From NCBI GenBank assembly GCA_001643675.2, contig LSRY02000016.1:434001-498000 (forward strand): a DNA stretch of 64,000 bases, given 5' to 3'. A program made the translations under genes and the position numbers. Under the pieces are notes generated by a model. The model ran no database searches, was not told where the DNA came from, and saw nothing but the letters and a program-made list of their open reading frames with translations. Every line of letters begins with the position of its first letter. The stretch's first letter is position 1. Of the stretch, positions 31,118 to 45,000 are shown one piece after another. This stretch comes from Monocercomonoides exilis. Lineage: Eukaryota; Preaxostyla; Oxymonadida; Polymastigidae.

Positions 31118-32391
31118 ATGGAAAAATATCGCTATACAAAACAGTTAGGAGACGGTACATATGGAAGCGTTGCAAAGGCCGTGAATACAGAGACACTGGA
31201 AATTGTTGCAGTAAAGGAAATGAAGCAGCGGTACAAGAGTTGGAGACAATGTATAGAGTTGCGAGAAGTGCAAGCTTTGCTGCAGTTACATCATCCGAAC
31301 GTGGTGGGATTGAAGGAAGTTGTTCGCCAGGGGCAAACACTTTTTTTTGTGTTTGAGCACATGGATGATAACCTGTACCAAATCATGGCTGGAAGAGAAA
31401 CTCCACTTCCAGAGACAAAAATTAGGAACATGATTTACCAGCTTCTACAAGGATTGGCGTATATGCACAGAAACAATTTTTTCCATCGCGATATAAAGCC
31501 TGAGAATCTTCTTGTAAGTGGTGATACGCTAAAGATTGCCGATCTTGGACTAGCACGCGAGATCGACTCAACACCACCGTATACGGATTATGTGTCCACG
31601 CGATGGTATCGGGCTCCAGAAGTGCTTCTTCGAAGTGGCTGCTATAATGCTCCTGTTGATCTTTGGGCTGTTGGATGCATCATGGCTGAATTATACTCTC
31701 TCGAACCCTTGTTTCCAGGTGATACAGAGGTTGACGAATTATCAAAGATATTCGAAGTGTTAGGCACACCCACACAAGATTCATGGCCGTTAGGAGTAAG
31801 TCTAATTCAAAAAGCTGGTCTTAAGTTTCCAGTGGTTTGGCTATGATCTTCCTTTGAGATGATACTTTTCTATAACTTTAATTCATAGATGAAAAATTTT
31901 TTTTATTTTTTTTTTTTTTTTTGATTTTCATTTTTCTTTTCTTCGCTATTTTTTAATCATTTGAATCCTTTCTTTTTATTTATTATCTATCCCTCAAATA
32001 AACTATTCTCTTCAAATAATCCAATGAATTCTTGTTCCAGCAAGAAAAGGTGCCTTTATTTGCGCTGCTACCTTCTGCAAATTCAGACGCCGTTGATCTG
32101 ATGGAACGATTGCTTTTTCTGGATCCATCTAAAAGGCCAACTGCTGCAGAAGCGCTTCGGCACCCTTTCTTTACAGTTAGTGTTTACCGCTCAGTGCGTC
32201 CCTCTTCAGATGTCACAACATCAACAGATGTTGCACATTTACAAGACAGTCTTTTGACGGACAATGTTACAGACAGAGCTACTACTGGAAAAGGAGAGCG
32301 CCCACCAACTGCAGCAGCAGCAGAAGAGGAAGAAGAAGAATATGAGGAAGATGGAAATGAATATGATGAAGAGCAACCAGAAAAAGGATGA
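31118..32391 (+). CDS. MAK/ICK/RCK-type Ser/Thr protein kinase
   Basis: CMGC kinase of the group that controls ciliary length and intraflagellar transport turnaround. Two exons (31118-31834, 32041-32391) join in frame at KFPV/QEKVPLF to give 355 residues. Visible motifs are GDGTYGSV (Gly loop), VAVKEMK (ATP Lys), HRDIKPENLL, the activation segment TDYVSTRWYRAPE with the T-D-Y pair typical of MAK/ICK, and LDPSKRPTAAEALRHPFF at the end of the domain. The metal-binding DFG is DLG. An internal GTAAGT at 31796 is not used as a donor because the coding sequence (SLIQKAGLKFPV) continues past it. The tail is short and acidic, lacking the long MAK C-terminus. Confidence 0.88.
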
Positions 32392-33005
32392 GAGCAAGAA
32401 TGGAATCGTGTTTGATTTCATGTGAGCGTTTGTGTGGACATTTAAATATTTAGTTGCAAAAATTTAGAAAGTACATAGTTGCAGAAATTGGTTAACTTGG
32501 TGATAGCTTTTGATTCATCTGCCATTTTTATGAAGCAATTTGCATAATCTTTTTGTTAATCACAAAGTATTTCCAGGAAACAAATAAAATCATCAAAGCA
32601 ATTTCACCATCACTTTCTTGTTCGGTTTTCAAAAAAAAAGTTAATTTGTAAAGGATTTTAATGCAAATGATTGATATGAATCAAGTCAAACGCTTTATTA
32701 TTTTATTAATTTTCAATAATTAAAAACAAAAAGAAATTATTACAATAAAAAAAGAAATTTATTCACAAAAAAAATTCTGAAAATTTTTAGAGGCTAAAAT
32801 GCTTTACAGAAAACTCCAACCAATAACACATTCAAACAAAAAACATTGTTTAAGTTCTGTAAACAATCCAAAACAGAAAAAATAAAAAAAATAAAAAAAT
32901 TACCGCAATAAACAGAAAAATATATACAAATCAAAAAAACGATTCGTCGAAACTGAAAATTAAAATAAAAAAGTTGATTTGAAAACAATCATTTTAAAAA
33001 ACAAA
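32392..33005. other. Intergenic between convergent genes
   Basis: AT-rich sequence with the kinase and channel 3' UTRs. Nothing else recognised. Confidence 0.55.
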
Positions 33006-36000
33006 TTATGCATATGTTCCATTTGCACAAGAAACCCCAAGTCCTGAACTTCTTTGTTGGGCCAATGAGGTTAAAGAGGAAAGCTCTCTTGAAGCTTCCT
33101 GAGTTTTCTGTCTCGCATCCTGAAGGGCATTCTCCAAAGTGTTCAGCTTTATCTGCATTTCCTTCACAGCAGACATTGCCACAACTGCATTCCTTATGCG
33201 CATTGCAGACTCAGCAGTGATTGCAGCTGCTGTCGTGTCTTTGGCATCTTTGCTATGCTGTTGGCGGATAAGCTCGTTCTTCGTCTGCTCCCGCATCGTC
33301 CGAATGACCGAAAAACTCTGCCCAACAGGAAAGATCTTAGTAGCCATCGGATGCTCTTCTGTTGTTATGTACGCCAACTGAAGCGATTCTGTTCCGCTTA
33401 TCTTGTCCTCTGCATGAATGTCCTTTGCTTTGGCCTCCAAAAGAGAAATGAAGAAGTAAATGTAGTCATTTGGATTGTGCTCGTGATGCACATGCACTTC
33501 AAAGCCTGTGGCCATCTTGTCCAAATCGTGTCGAGAAAGCCCACAAATCAAGCACATTCCTTTCTTCGTCTCTTCTGTTGCTGCACGAGCAGAACGCATA
33601 TCTCCCAGAGCATCTACGATGATAGCAAGAAATACATTCATCAAGATAATTGGCACCATCGCCCAGAACAAGAAAAGAAAGATGGCATCGATGGTGCTTG
33701 TTACAAGCAGCCATCCAACAACCTCAGCACCACCAGCGGGAACTGCCCAAAGCAAAGACAAGAAGCAAGTGCCGTATGACTCACAGATGTTGCCACCATC
33801 CTCATCCAGCATTCTGTTTGGAAGGAATCCAACCACAAAATGGGAAAATATTCCAATCACAATCAAAATCACAATTCCAACCATCGAAAGGATGCTTGCA
33901 TTGTTTGCAATAGCTTTGATCATAAACCTCAGAATTGGCATGTCCTTGACAAAATCGATCACAAGGAAGCAGAAGAAGTACGGTTCAACTGCAAATCCCA
34001 GCACAGTGATGACCAGCTGAAACACCACATAAGCCAAAGACCCGCTCAACGTGCAGCGTATAGCCACATACACCTTTTTGTACCAAGGCTGCTTCCGAAG
34101 CTCCCACTTCCTGTCTTTGCACTGCTGTGCTATTCGATAATTCCTCATCCGCTCAAAGAACACCACAAGATTGTTCATCAAGAAGAACCGAACAGAAGAA
34201 TAGGCACACAAAACAAGCTGCACAATTCCAAGAATCCTCACCAATATGGGAATGAGATAATCCCTAATAGAAATAGGTATTTCATCGATATCAAGCATCA
34301 GCAACAGCAAATTAATCACCAGAATTACAAAAGCCGATAGAATTCTTGCGAGCATCCCCAATGTTTTGTTCAAAATCAACTTTGTGTATTTCATATTGTT
34401 CAGTGTGTGTGCAAATGCCAAATTCTGATAGAGGCCAATGGATTTTGAATGCAGAACATTCAGTCGCTGTGTGTGCTCTTCTTGATCCCAGCTGACGTCA
34501 ATCACCTGTTTGAGCTCTGCTTTGCTTGCTTCTTCAGCCAACGACGGCTTCTCAAAAAATACAAGCTCCACGCTCCCTTTGTCTGACTGCTCTGCATCGT
34601 CTATTGCTCCTCCGCCATTCACAAGTGGAATGCCAGTTGGAGCATCTTTCTTTGCTGCGACTGATGAAGCACTTTCTGCACTTGAAGAAGCCATGGGAGA
34701 AGGAGAAGCAAGACTGGATGGCTTTTTGTAGGATCCACGAGATATATGTGTTGGATTGAAGAACTCTTCATACGATTCCTTAATGTAGTTTTCTCCATCA
34801 TCTGTGTCTGACTGATAAACACGCACAACCTCCACCCTGCACAGCTTCTTTGAAAACAGCGGGCAGGTTGTCTTATACTCAAGCATCTCAGTTTCGATCA
34901 CTTTGCTTTTAGTGGTTGCAGCAGAGATATACGCAGCAACCTTCATCAGCTGCATTCCGGTCTTCAATGACTGCTCTCTTGCCACTTCACTCTGATTGCT
35001 CAAAACAGGATGTCGCAGAGAAAGTGTATGAAGGCAATGCAGTGTGTGGATGGTCTTATGTATCTGCTGGCCGAGCTGTGCATTTTCAAATGCCACTGCT
35101 TGGGTTGTTCGTTGGGGTCCTTCCAGCAAGGCAAGGGTGAGATAAGCTGCGTCGTTAAATAATGAGAACTCTTTTTCTCCAACAGTCTGATACGATGCAA
35201 GTGTCAGCACAGACTGAAGATTCTCATCCAATTGAGACAAAGGCAGAGGAATGGCTGAAAGTGGTGAAAACATCGCAGTGAGTGACCCAATTCCTTCTGA
35301 TTGCAGTAGCTTGTAATGCGAATGCAGCATCATATCCTCCTTCGCCTGTGGTGTCATCTGTTGCGAATTCAGTGCTGCTGCTTCTTCCTGTGCCTGCGCC
35401 TCCTTCTCCAGTTCTTCTTTACTTTTACGGGAAAACAATGAGGTAACTTTGCTAAATGTTGCCTTTCCCAAGTTTCCGGCACTTGATAAAAATCCCTTTA
35501 TTGAGAGAAGGTTTGTTGATGAGCTCTTTGGAATTAGTTCACTTGAAACGTATGTTGTCATTGGTGCAGTGAATGAAAAGCTCAATGAAAACAATCTGTT
35601 AAGAATTGGAAGTACACCACATTCAGTTGCATGGAGCTGATTAGAAATCGAAGGGCCTGTGATGAGAAGAAGCAGTGTGTGTAGCGATATGTGAACGCGT
35701 GCAGTGTCCATCCGTCTGACCCAATTTTGAGTACCGCGTGAAGGAGGAAGGAGAACACCCAAATGCCGAATAAGACTCGAAATCAGGTCAAACTTCTGTT
35801 CGTGAGGAGGATGGACTGGTGCGCGTGCGATTGGAGAGAGAGCCACAAGTGCGAGAGGAGACGCTTTCATCGGCTGGAGATTAAGTGGAGTGGAAAGAGA
35901 CGTGATGATCGGAGCAGACAGCTGTGATGCCTCAGATAAGCCATCAGCATCACCAGATGCTTCAGAGCTGTCTTCATCAACCCACTCGTTGTATGACTTG

Positions 36001-39000
36001 CCCTCTAAGTATCTGTAATAGCCCATCGAAATAAGCCGCAGCTGAGCATCATACAGTCGCGTTGCACATGCTGCTGCTCCTTTCAGAGGGCGGGCACCTG
36101 AGCTGCTTCTGCTGTTGTTGAGATTCGATGCTCTGTCTTCACTGCTTCCAACAGAGGAATCAGAAGCAGCATCGTAAAATCCTCCGAAGATATTCTGGGC
36201 GATCCGGCTGTGGTTGCTTAACAATGAAGAGATGAACTTCATCGACAGATCGATAAATGTTCTTTCGGTAAACTGCTCCTTTTGCTGGTTAGAATCCTCT
36301 GAAATGCTGTTTCTAGCGGAATAGTTGGCTTCTTCTTCATTAAAATCAACAATTGCATCAGAAGAAGTTGAATGTCCTGCTTTCGAACCATTTTCCAGTG
36401 TCAGCATTTCGTTCAATGTCCAACTGTTCTCGTTGCCCAACAACAGTGACTTCTGAACTTTATCTGTGATTTGATCGATTGAATGTGTCAGACGAGGCAG
36501 GAAGAGCCAGTCAGCCCCACGCAGAAAATGAAGGATCAGCGAAAGAGATGCATGAACAACCTCAAAATTGACTTGATTGATAAAATCTGTGTTTACTTTC
36601 CTTTTTCTTTCAAACAAGCTCCCTGATTTCTTTTCCTCATCTTTTGGTTTATTTTCGTCATTTGAAGAATTCTTTGTCGAGTCAATTGAACGTTTACCTT
36701 TCTGCATTGTGCTGCCATTGTTCCCATTCTCTCCTTCTTTTGCGCTCGTTGATCTGATCTTCACATCTGCATCCACATCATCTTCAGAATCTGATTCAAG
36801 ATCATTCGCTTGCTCTTCTCCATCGGCATCTGTCTGCAATTGCAACGATTCATCTTCATCAACAACACCTTCATCTGCAAACAACACTTCGTCTTCTGGC
36901 TTTATACGAACACTCTTTTTGTACTTGGTGCTTTTCATCTTTTTCAGCCTCTCCTTTTCTGCTTTGTCTGCATCTGACTCATCTTCCACCACTTCCTCTG
37001 CAACTCCAATGTCTTTGATTCCCAAAAGCGTCAGCACAGTTGTCAGTGCAGTGCATGCAACAACCATGTTTGGTGATGCAATCTGCAGCATGCATCCCTT
37101 CAGACACCCATCCCGCGTCATCTTCTGCCTCAGCTTCGCTCTGTTCTCAGCACCCTTTGTTGACTCAACAACGTTTGTGAATGCGCGAAGAAGGAACACA
37201 ACCAGCCTTTCGTTGTTTGGCAGTACAAACACTGGCAGCTGCACGATAAGTCGCCGAAGTTTCACTGGATTTCTCGAGGCGACTTTCAGCTCCTCCAAAA
37301 ACTGAGATGACTCAGACTCAATTCGAGACGAAAGCGAAGACTGGATTGTGCTTGAGAACATTGACCACTTCATCAGAAGCTCATTCCGTGCAACGCTGAG
37401 CAGCTCGTTTGTCCGATACGCATTCGGCTTTTGCTTCGGAAGTGCATTGTACAGCTTCATGTGATACTCTGTTCGCAGGTTGTCTTCGGGGAGATGCTCT
37501 GGATCGTCTTCGTGAGGGGAGTAAAGAACTCTCATGTCATCGTCTTGATCATCCACTGCTTCAACAACCTCGTCTGGCTCTTCCATTTGAGGACGCGTCA
37601 CATTCGGCACAAATAGAAGGCCCTGTGGCAGTTCCACTTGAGGCTGTTGTCCATCTTCATACGAAGTCGATGGCTGGCAACCAGAAATGGCAGACACAGC
37701 AGCTGGCGTTCCGCTTCTGCTGTCTTCAGGATTTCCACTGGCTCCTCCAAAAGTCCCGTTTTCGTCCTCCATCTGGCGCTGCATGGAGAGCTGTGGGCCG
37801 ATCTGCTCGATTGTGACGCCGACTGATAGAAGAGTGGAGAAGTCATCGAGAAGTTGTGTTCTTTCTGATTCTTTCATTTCGAGCCATTTGTCGCTGGATG
37901 TGGGCAATGGAGCTGGCAGAGCTTTGTCTTTTCCTTTCTTCGGCTTTGCAAACTCTGCTTTTCGAAGTGTTTTTGAGTTGGATGATGATACAAGAGCTGT
38001 TGAAGAAAATGATGATTGTGCAGAAGATTCAGCTTTCTCATTTGCTGCATCTGCAGTTGGCGGAATGCCAATCGCATCCAAAAAGTTGCGCAGTCTGTTA
38101 TCAACGCCAAAGCACATTGTTCTTCTCAATTTCATTGACTCTCTGCAATCCAGCATCAGATCATTTGCCATGTTCACTCTATTTTGTGTGTGTGGAACAA
38201 GAACAGATTGCAAAAGGAAAGAGGACTGAGAAGAGAAGAAGAGAGACAAGGAAGTGTCAAGAGACGAATAGGAATATGAAGAGAATCGCTTTGTTGTTGC
38301 AGCACTCACAACAGACAGCACCATCGATGAACGCGATCCAACAGAAGGTGAAAGAGAAGAGAAAGCGCTGCTTTGGCTGTCACCTTGGATTGCAAGTGCA
38401 TTCCGATCAACAACAAGCGTTTTCAGTCTTCCAAAAGACGGGGGAAGCGAACGAGGAATGTGGTTTAGATATGGCAGGGCAACAGCATCCCACGCGAGAT
38501 CAGCTTCTTCATCAGAACAGTACAAAAGCGAGTGAACAGCTGAATGTTCGCCTTCTGTCGATGCATGTTCAGATTTGTTACCAGAGACAGAGTTGTATGA
38601 ATGCAGCACATTTGGATTCTGTGCATCGATGATGTCATATCTGGGTAGCGCAGGTGAGTATGGATTGAGTGACATTGTTAATCTTGCAGCATAAGCATTC
38701 AGATCAGCCAAACACAGCAGAGGAATGTGGATAATAGCAGCAAGATGGAGTGCTGCTCGTGTTGTGGTCGATCGCTCAGCCTCTGAAATGATAGAGAAAG
38801 CAGTGTGCCCACGACGCAGCGCAAGAGGAACTGGCGGAAGATCAAACGTGGGGAAAGAAGTTAGAGCAGCTGCTGTGTTGGCTGTGAGTGATGCAACGTT
38901 GTGTGGTGAGTGTGCCAACATTTCGAGAAACTCTTCCTGTCCATTTGCCATCGGAGGCGGCTGAATTGCAAGCATCTTCCCGAATCTTCTTACGCCTTCT

Positions 39001-42000
39001 TCCAGCTGCTCTCCTCGCAAATCGGCAAACATCGCACCAAACGCCTCGCCCCACTCGTCTGCTTTGCCCAGCGCTTCTGTGCTGTCATCGACGGCAGCAT
39101 AATCGCGATACAGATCTTCTTCTCTGTCAGTTACAAATATCTTCATCTTCGTTTCAATCAGCTTGTCAACTTGTGCTTCTGCAGGCTTTTCATTCGAAGC
39201 TTCTTTCTCTTGTTTTGCTTTAGATTTGCTATCTCCTTTATTCTTTTTTATTATCTTAGTTTCTGGTACATCGCAAAGCGAACGATTAGCTTTCAATCTC
39301 CAATCAGAGTAATTTTGGAGTGGATAAGGCAGGTTTCCATCGATGTCGCGAGGAGGGTTGCACCGAAGAAAGATGGACAGAGGTTGAGCTGCACGCACAG
39401 TGAATGCAGATAGTGTGAATGAAGAGTTGACAATTGGGCATGATGGATTTGTCTGGTCGGTGATTTCAGAAGAAGGAATGATCAGATAAGCAGATGATGA
39501 GTGCTTTGCCTGGGGAATGTTGCGCTGAATGTTCTGTGCATTTGGCGATGAAGAAGAAGCAGAAGCAGAAGAAGTGGAAGAAGCAGAAAAGGAGTTCACA
39601 CGCTTCAGACAGCCTGTTATTGTGGACAATGGAATTGACTGCCGCAGATGAGACTCGATCAATCGAAGGGCAGCAGACAAGGCAGGCGTGAAGCACTCGA
39701 ACATCAACAGAGATAGAATGCGTAGACTGTCACGCATCGACTCAATAACAACAGGATTGGCTGCTTTTCTCTGTGACTTGCTGTCTCCAGTTGTGTTACG
39801 AGAAGAAGACGCTGAGGCAGAAGAGAGTTCTGAATTGCGCTGATAATCCGGGTCAAAAAAGGCATCTTCAGAAGGAATGCTCAAAGGTGGGATACGATCC
39901 TGGAAGTACTCTTCGTCTGCTCCAATCAGCAGCCAATCTCTCTCACACTCTTCTTCAGGTGTGTACTGAGGTTTTCCACAGCAGTTCGTATTGTTCCGTT
40001 TTTTTGTGCGTCTTTGGATCTTTTTTGATGAGGAATTAGAACGAGAATATGAATGGGAAGAGTCTGAAGAGGAGCCTGATGAAGATGATGTGTCATCTAT
40101 CAGAGGATAAAAGACAGGGAATCTCTTTGAATTCGCTCGTGTTCTTGCTGATGAAGAAGAAGCAGATGCAGTTGGCAGAGAAACAAGAGGAGAAGTGTGG
40201 TGAATGTGGGTGTTGTCCTGCGGAACCAACGACAACACATCGAAGAATGGCTGAAATAGATGGCGATGCGAATAAATAATGTTGGCTGTTTTGCCTTCTC
40301 CTTCTTGAATGCTGCCACTTTCACTCAAATGCGATGATGAAGCTGACAATGAGCTGTTGTTGTTCACAAGATAATCTGTCTTTCTCTGCCTCGGCGCAGA
40401 AAACTTTTCATCATCTGTGTCATATCCAACAATTCCACTTTGACTATTGTCTGCTCCATTGCTATTATTCCCATTAGCAACTGAAGCACCCCCCAGCTTA
40501 TTGTTTTTCCCGCTTCTCATTTTTGGCCCTTCTGTCACTCTGACAACAGCAGGAGGCACATTCCCCAGCCCCAAAATAGCGCACACAGCAGCAGATGCGA
40601 TGGCCTGTGACCGAATGGCAGTGGAAGTGAGTGAAATAACAGAGAGAATCTCCGAAGGGCGCGAGAGATGGGTGAACGGGAACGATAGATGGACAGCCGT
40701 TACTGCGTGCCAAAGGGACATCACCAGCGGCAGAGGAAGAGAAGAGACGAGCGGAGGAGCCAGAAACGCAGCGAGTGTGGAGATGGGCAGCAGACGGCGG
40801 GCGAACAGCCGGCCTTCCTGGTGCTCTCCGTAGCAGAGGGCAGACATCAGGTCAATACACGCCAGTAGATACGCAAAGGCTGTCTCACCGCTACATGCAT
40901 CGAGGGCGGGGTCTGAGAAGTTTCTGTCGTATGAACAGAACAAGGAAAGGGCAGCTTCACCAGCATGGAGATATTGAGAAGGATCTTCCCTTTCAGAATC
41001 AAGGGTGAATTTGTGCACTAAATGGGTGCTTTGTAACTGACTTTGGCGTGCAAGTGCTGTTGAATTGGATGAAAGAGAAGAAGAAGAAGAGGAAAGAGGA
41101 GATACAACAGCAGAAGTTGGTATTTGCGAGTGCTGATTAGACGCATTCTTTGAATTATTCTCTGAAGATGCACTGGCTGATCCATATTCATTCTGAACAT
41201 TGTTATATCCTTCGTTAAAATGCCCATCAGGATCGCCCAAACCTTCTTCATCTGGCTCGATCCCAGTTCCAGTAAATGACCATATTTCGCCTCTGATGTG
41301 GTCAAAGAGTGTAAGGCAGGTATGTGCGAGTGATGGAACATGACCTTTCCCTTCAGAATTTGCACTCGAAAGATCGCCAGTTGAACCAGTGGGACTTCCA
41401 AACTCAAACCCTTCGTCACCTTCGTCTCCTTCTCCCATCTCTAATCCTCCCCATCCTTCTTCTTTCTTAACTGAAATCGACTGCATGAATGAGTGGCTTT
41501 GTGAAAGTGCACGGAGAATTATCTCTTGGTTTCTCCGAAGAGGCTGCTCACGTGAACCGCATAAGAGAGCAAGGACACGAGGCAATGCAGGACGGTTGGA
41601 AAGAGAAAGATAGGAGTTGTTGAGAGGCAGACATGCGGTCTGGACATCCTTCAGTGGAACAGAGGCAGCGATGTCAGGCACGCGGAGCATCCTAATAAGC
41701 AATGGCTCGGCACCACATTGCACCGCCTTTGGATTGAACAGCAGGTGGAGCATTGCCTTTGCAGCGACGTGTGTCATGGAGTTTGGCTTTGATGCTTCTG
41801 GAAGGGACTCTCCACGAAGGAGGATGAGCAGGGCATGGTTGAGTGAATGATGCACTGTGTAAAGGCTCTTCCGATATGGCAGGCCAGCGATGGTCTTCGC
41901 GAGTGCTGGCACAACAGCCAAAGAGGAAAACAAGGGAAGAAGATACTGTCTGGGCACTGAATCCTTTCTGAGCACAATTCGAGCAGAGAGCATCTCTGCT

Positions 42001-45000
42001 GAACACGATGAGGAGCTGAACGAAAAGCGGAGAGCAGCCGAGATCGAAGTGAGAGCAGAGTGCTGAGAAGCAGTTGCAGTGAACGTGGTGAGCTTTGAGC
42101 GGTTCGACCCGTAGCTCAGGAAAGATGCCCCTTCAACTCCAGAGTTAGATCTGGTGTGTGAATAATGTGCCATGCCCTCAGACCGTCCAGACAGCAGCGA
42201 CATTCCGCTGATGCTCTGAATCTCTGACATCCCTTCTCCTCTTGAGCTCTGTGAGTATTCGTCTTCATTACCAGCACTGGCGCTCTCCTGCCGCTTGCCG
42301 TTCAGCCCTTTCACAGCCACCTCTGCCAGCTCGTCCAGCACGACACATCTCATCTGGTTGATCTCTCTGCTCGAGTGGTGCGACATCAGCGTCTGGAACT
42401 GCCGCAGCAGTGCCTTCACATACTTCTCCAGATCTGACCCACCTGCCTCAGTGACTGGGCGGAGGCCTTTAATGAGCGTGGCGAGGGTTGTGAAGTGCGA
42501 GCGCATCAGACGCTGCTGCAGCTGCAGCTTGTTCGTATTGGCGTCTGCAAACTGTAAAAGAGATGAAGATTGCGAAGAGCCTGTGGATGTGCCTGTACCT
42601 GTGGCTGAAGCTGTTGTATCTGTATATTTTCCTGTCTGTTTTGCGAGTGCTGATTGCGCTCCTTTCGCTGATCTCTTGTCAAATGCTGTCAAAAGCAGTC
42701 TTTCGAGCTTCTCAAACAGCACGTTGTTCTGAGTGATGAGTGACACATCCACAATCTCTGCAGTGCGGGGTGCCACATATCTCATAAACAGCTGCCAAAT
42801 CTTGTTCAGCACTGCCTCGCCGCGCTGCTGCTCCCAAATGTGCTGGATGTCTGTGACGACACTCTGGATGGACTCCATCAGATACACACATCTGTTGAGG
42901 CTGGCAATGGCAGAGGAGTTTTGGTCAGCTGGGAACGAAGACTTGGGCAGGCTGCGGGTGTATTTGTCCTTTGAGCGGCGATCGTGTGAGGAGAGAGCAA
43001 GGATGGAGGTGAAGTAGGCTCTTTTGAGTAACACCAGCTGAGATTGGATGGGAGTACCTATGCTTCTGGCAGAAGGCGATAAAGACTCAGGCGTCTGTCC
43101 ACGGGGAGAGGGATCAAAGGGCTTGCTCTCAGAGATCGATGAGGACGAAGGAGAGGGCAAGGAAAAGGAAACAGAACGAGAAGAAGAAGGAGAAGCAGTA
43201 GAAGAAGGAGATAACGATGAGGTTGATGATGATGATGAAAATGAGGCAGTGGGAGAAAGCGGAGAAAAGCTCAGTCCAGGTGAAGGGCAGCCGCCCATCT
43301 CAATGAACTTGCTGCTCTGTCTTGTGTGTGACACTTTGACATGTGCATCTGCTGTGTTGTTGTTTCTGATGTTTTCTTTGATCTCCTTCTCGTGTCTCTT
43401 CTTGACTGTGTATGTGATCCCTTTCATTCCCAGTGACAGCACAGCAAACACCCTCTCGATGACATCGGACTTGCTGAAGTCGCACTGATGAGTGGTGGTG
43501 AGAGAGAGGATGAGAAGACACGCCTCCAGCAGATTCTCCATAAAGGGCACACACTTCAGCAGACTCAGCACACGGTCAGAGGAAGTGTGGAATGAAGAAG
43601 AAGAAGATGAGGAGGAGGAGGAGGAATTTCCAAAGGGAGAAATGAATGAGGAAGGGGTGCTGGTGGGTGTTGGCACGTGCGATAATGTTGGATGTCTTGA
43701 AGATTTTGGTGTTTGCGAGACAGAAGCAGCATTCGATTGATTCTGTTGCTGTGATGCTTCTCTGCTTCCCTCACCAAAGAGGATGACGGCGAGTGAGTAG
43801 AAAAACGAGTTCAGCCACGAAATGAGACAGAGAGTGACCACGTGGCTTTGCGTGGATGTGGCGAGAGAGGAGAGATTAGACAGAGAAGAAGGGGAGAGAG
43901 AGGCTGTGGGGGTTTTGATGCCCGTTGAGAAAGAAGAAGAGGAAGAGGAAGTTGCAACACTTGCTGAGCTGGAGGAAGAGCGATGATGCACAAGAGCAGA
44001 GCCAGACAGATCAGTAGAGCCATCCACAAGCAGAGGAGGAGACAGAAGTGCATTCATCTCCAGCGGTGAGGCGATGCTAGCCACATCCGAGGGCTTCCTT
44101 CCTCTCTGTGAAGCAGCCAAGCTATTGTTATTGCTACTGTTACTAACACTGTCTGGGTGAATGTTGAGAATCGCTTCTAGTGAGCGCTCCTTCTCTCTCT
44201 GTGGTGAGGGAATCATGAATGTTTGCTTCCCTTCAAACACAACACGCTCAGATGCCAGCACGATGCAGCGACGAAGCAAAGACAAAGAGACAGCACGAGT
44301 GGAAGGAGGGACAACAGGAGAAGAGGCAACCAGATAGAGGAAGTGAGGAGGAAGACGATGGGATGTCTGGATGGTGTTGGCAGGCATATCTCCAGAGCAG
44401 AGGACATCGTACAGGCGGAGGGAGAAGTAGAGATAATGAGGGAGAAGACCAGTAGGAGACACAAATGCACCAGAGATTGCAGCATCTGTGTGTGCAGCGA
44501 CAGAAGCGATGTGCGAGTGGAAGGAAGAGTCCTCGTCGCAGAAGGAGAGGATGTTCATGCTGCCACAGGGTGTCCTCAGCACAAGATGTGCCACAATTGG
44601 CTGGGTAGAGTCGTATCTGTTGCATTCTGCACGGGCAAAGACACGGCAGCACTCTGCACACAAACACGGCGCCTTCCGGCGAGAGGCAGAAATCGCATTG
44701 GCTGCGTCTTTCCTGCCGCTCCGCTTGGATTTGGTGTCAGAGCCAGTTGAAGTGAAGATGTCAGTGTATCGAATGCCTTTGATGGAGGAGAGGATGGAGT
44801 GGGGGATGTGCTGGATGGGAGGGGCAGTGATAGTCAGGTCAGAGGGAAGCTGAGGAGCAGGCAGGAGACAAGAGGAGATGCCAGTGAGGGTGTGTGAATG
44901 AGGAGAGGAAGAGGTGGAGGAAGAGACAGGGGAGTGAGGTGTAAAGGCAGATGATGATGATGATGATGACATTGATGGTGTGTGATGTGTTGTATTGCGA

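Noticed and set aside
31790-31834. GTAAGT at 31796 as the kinase exon 1 donor.
   Set aside because: The sequence after it still matches the kinase fold (SLIQKAGLKFPV), and the downstream donor GTTTGG at 31835 joins in phase with exon 2.
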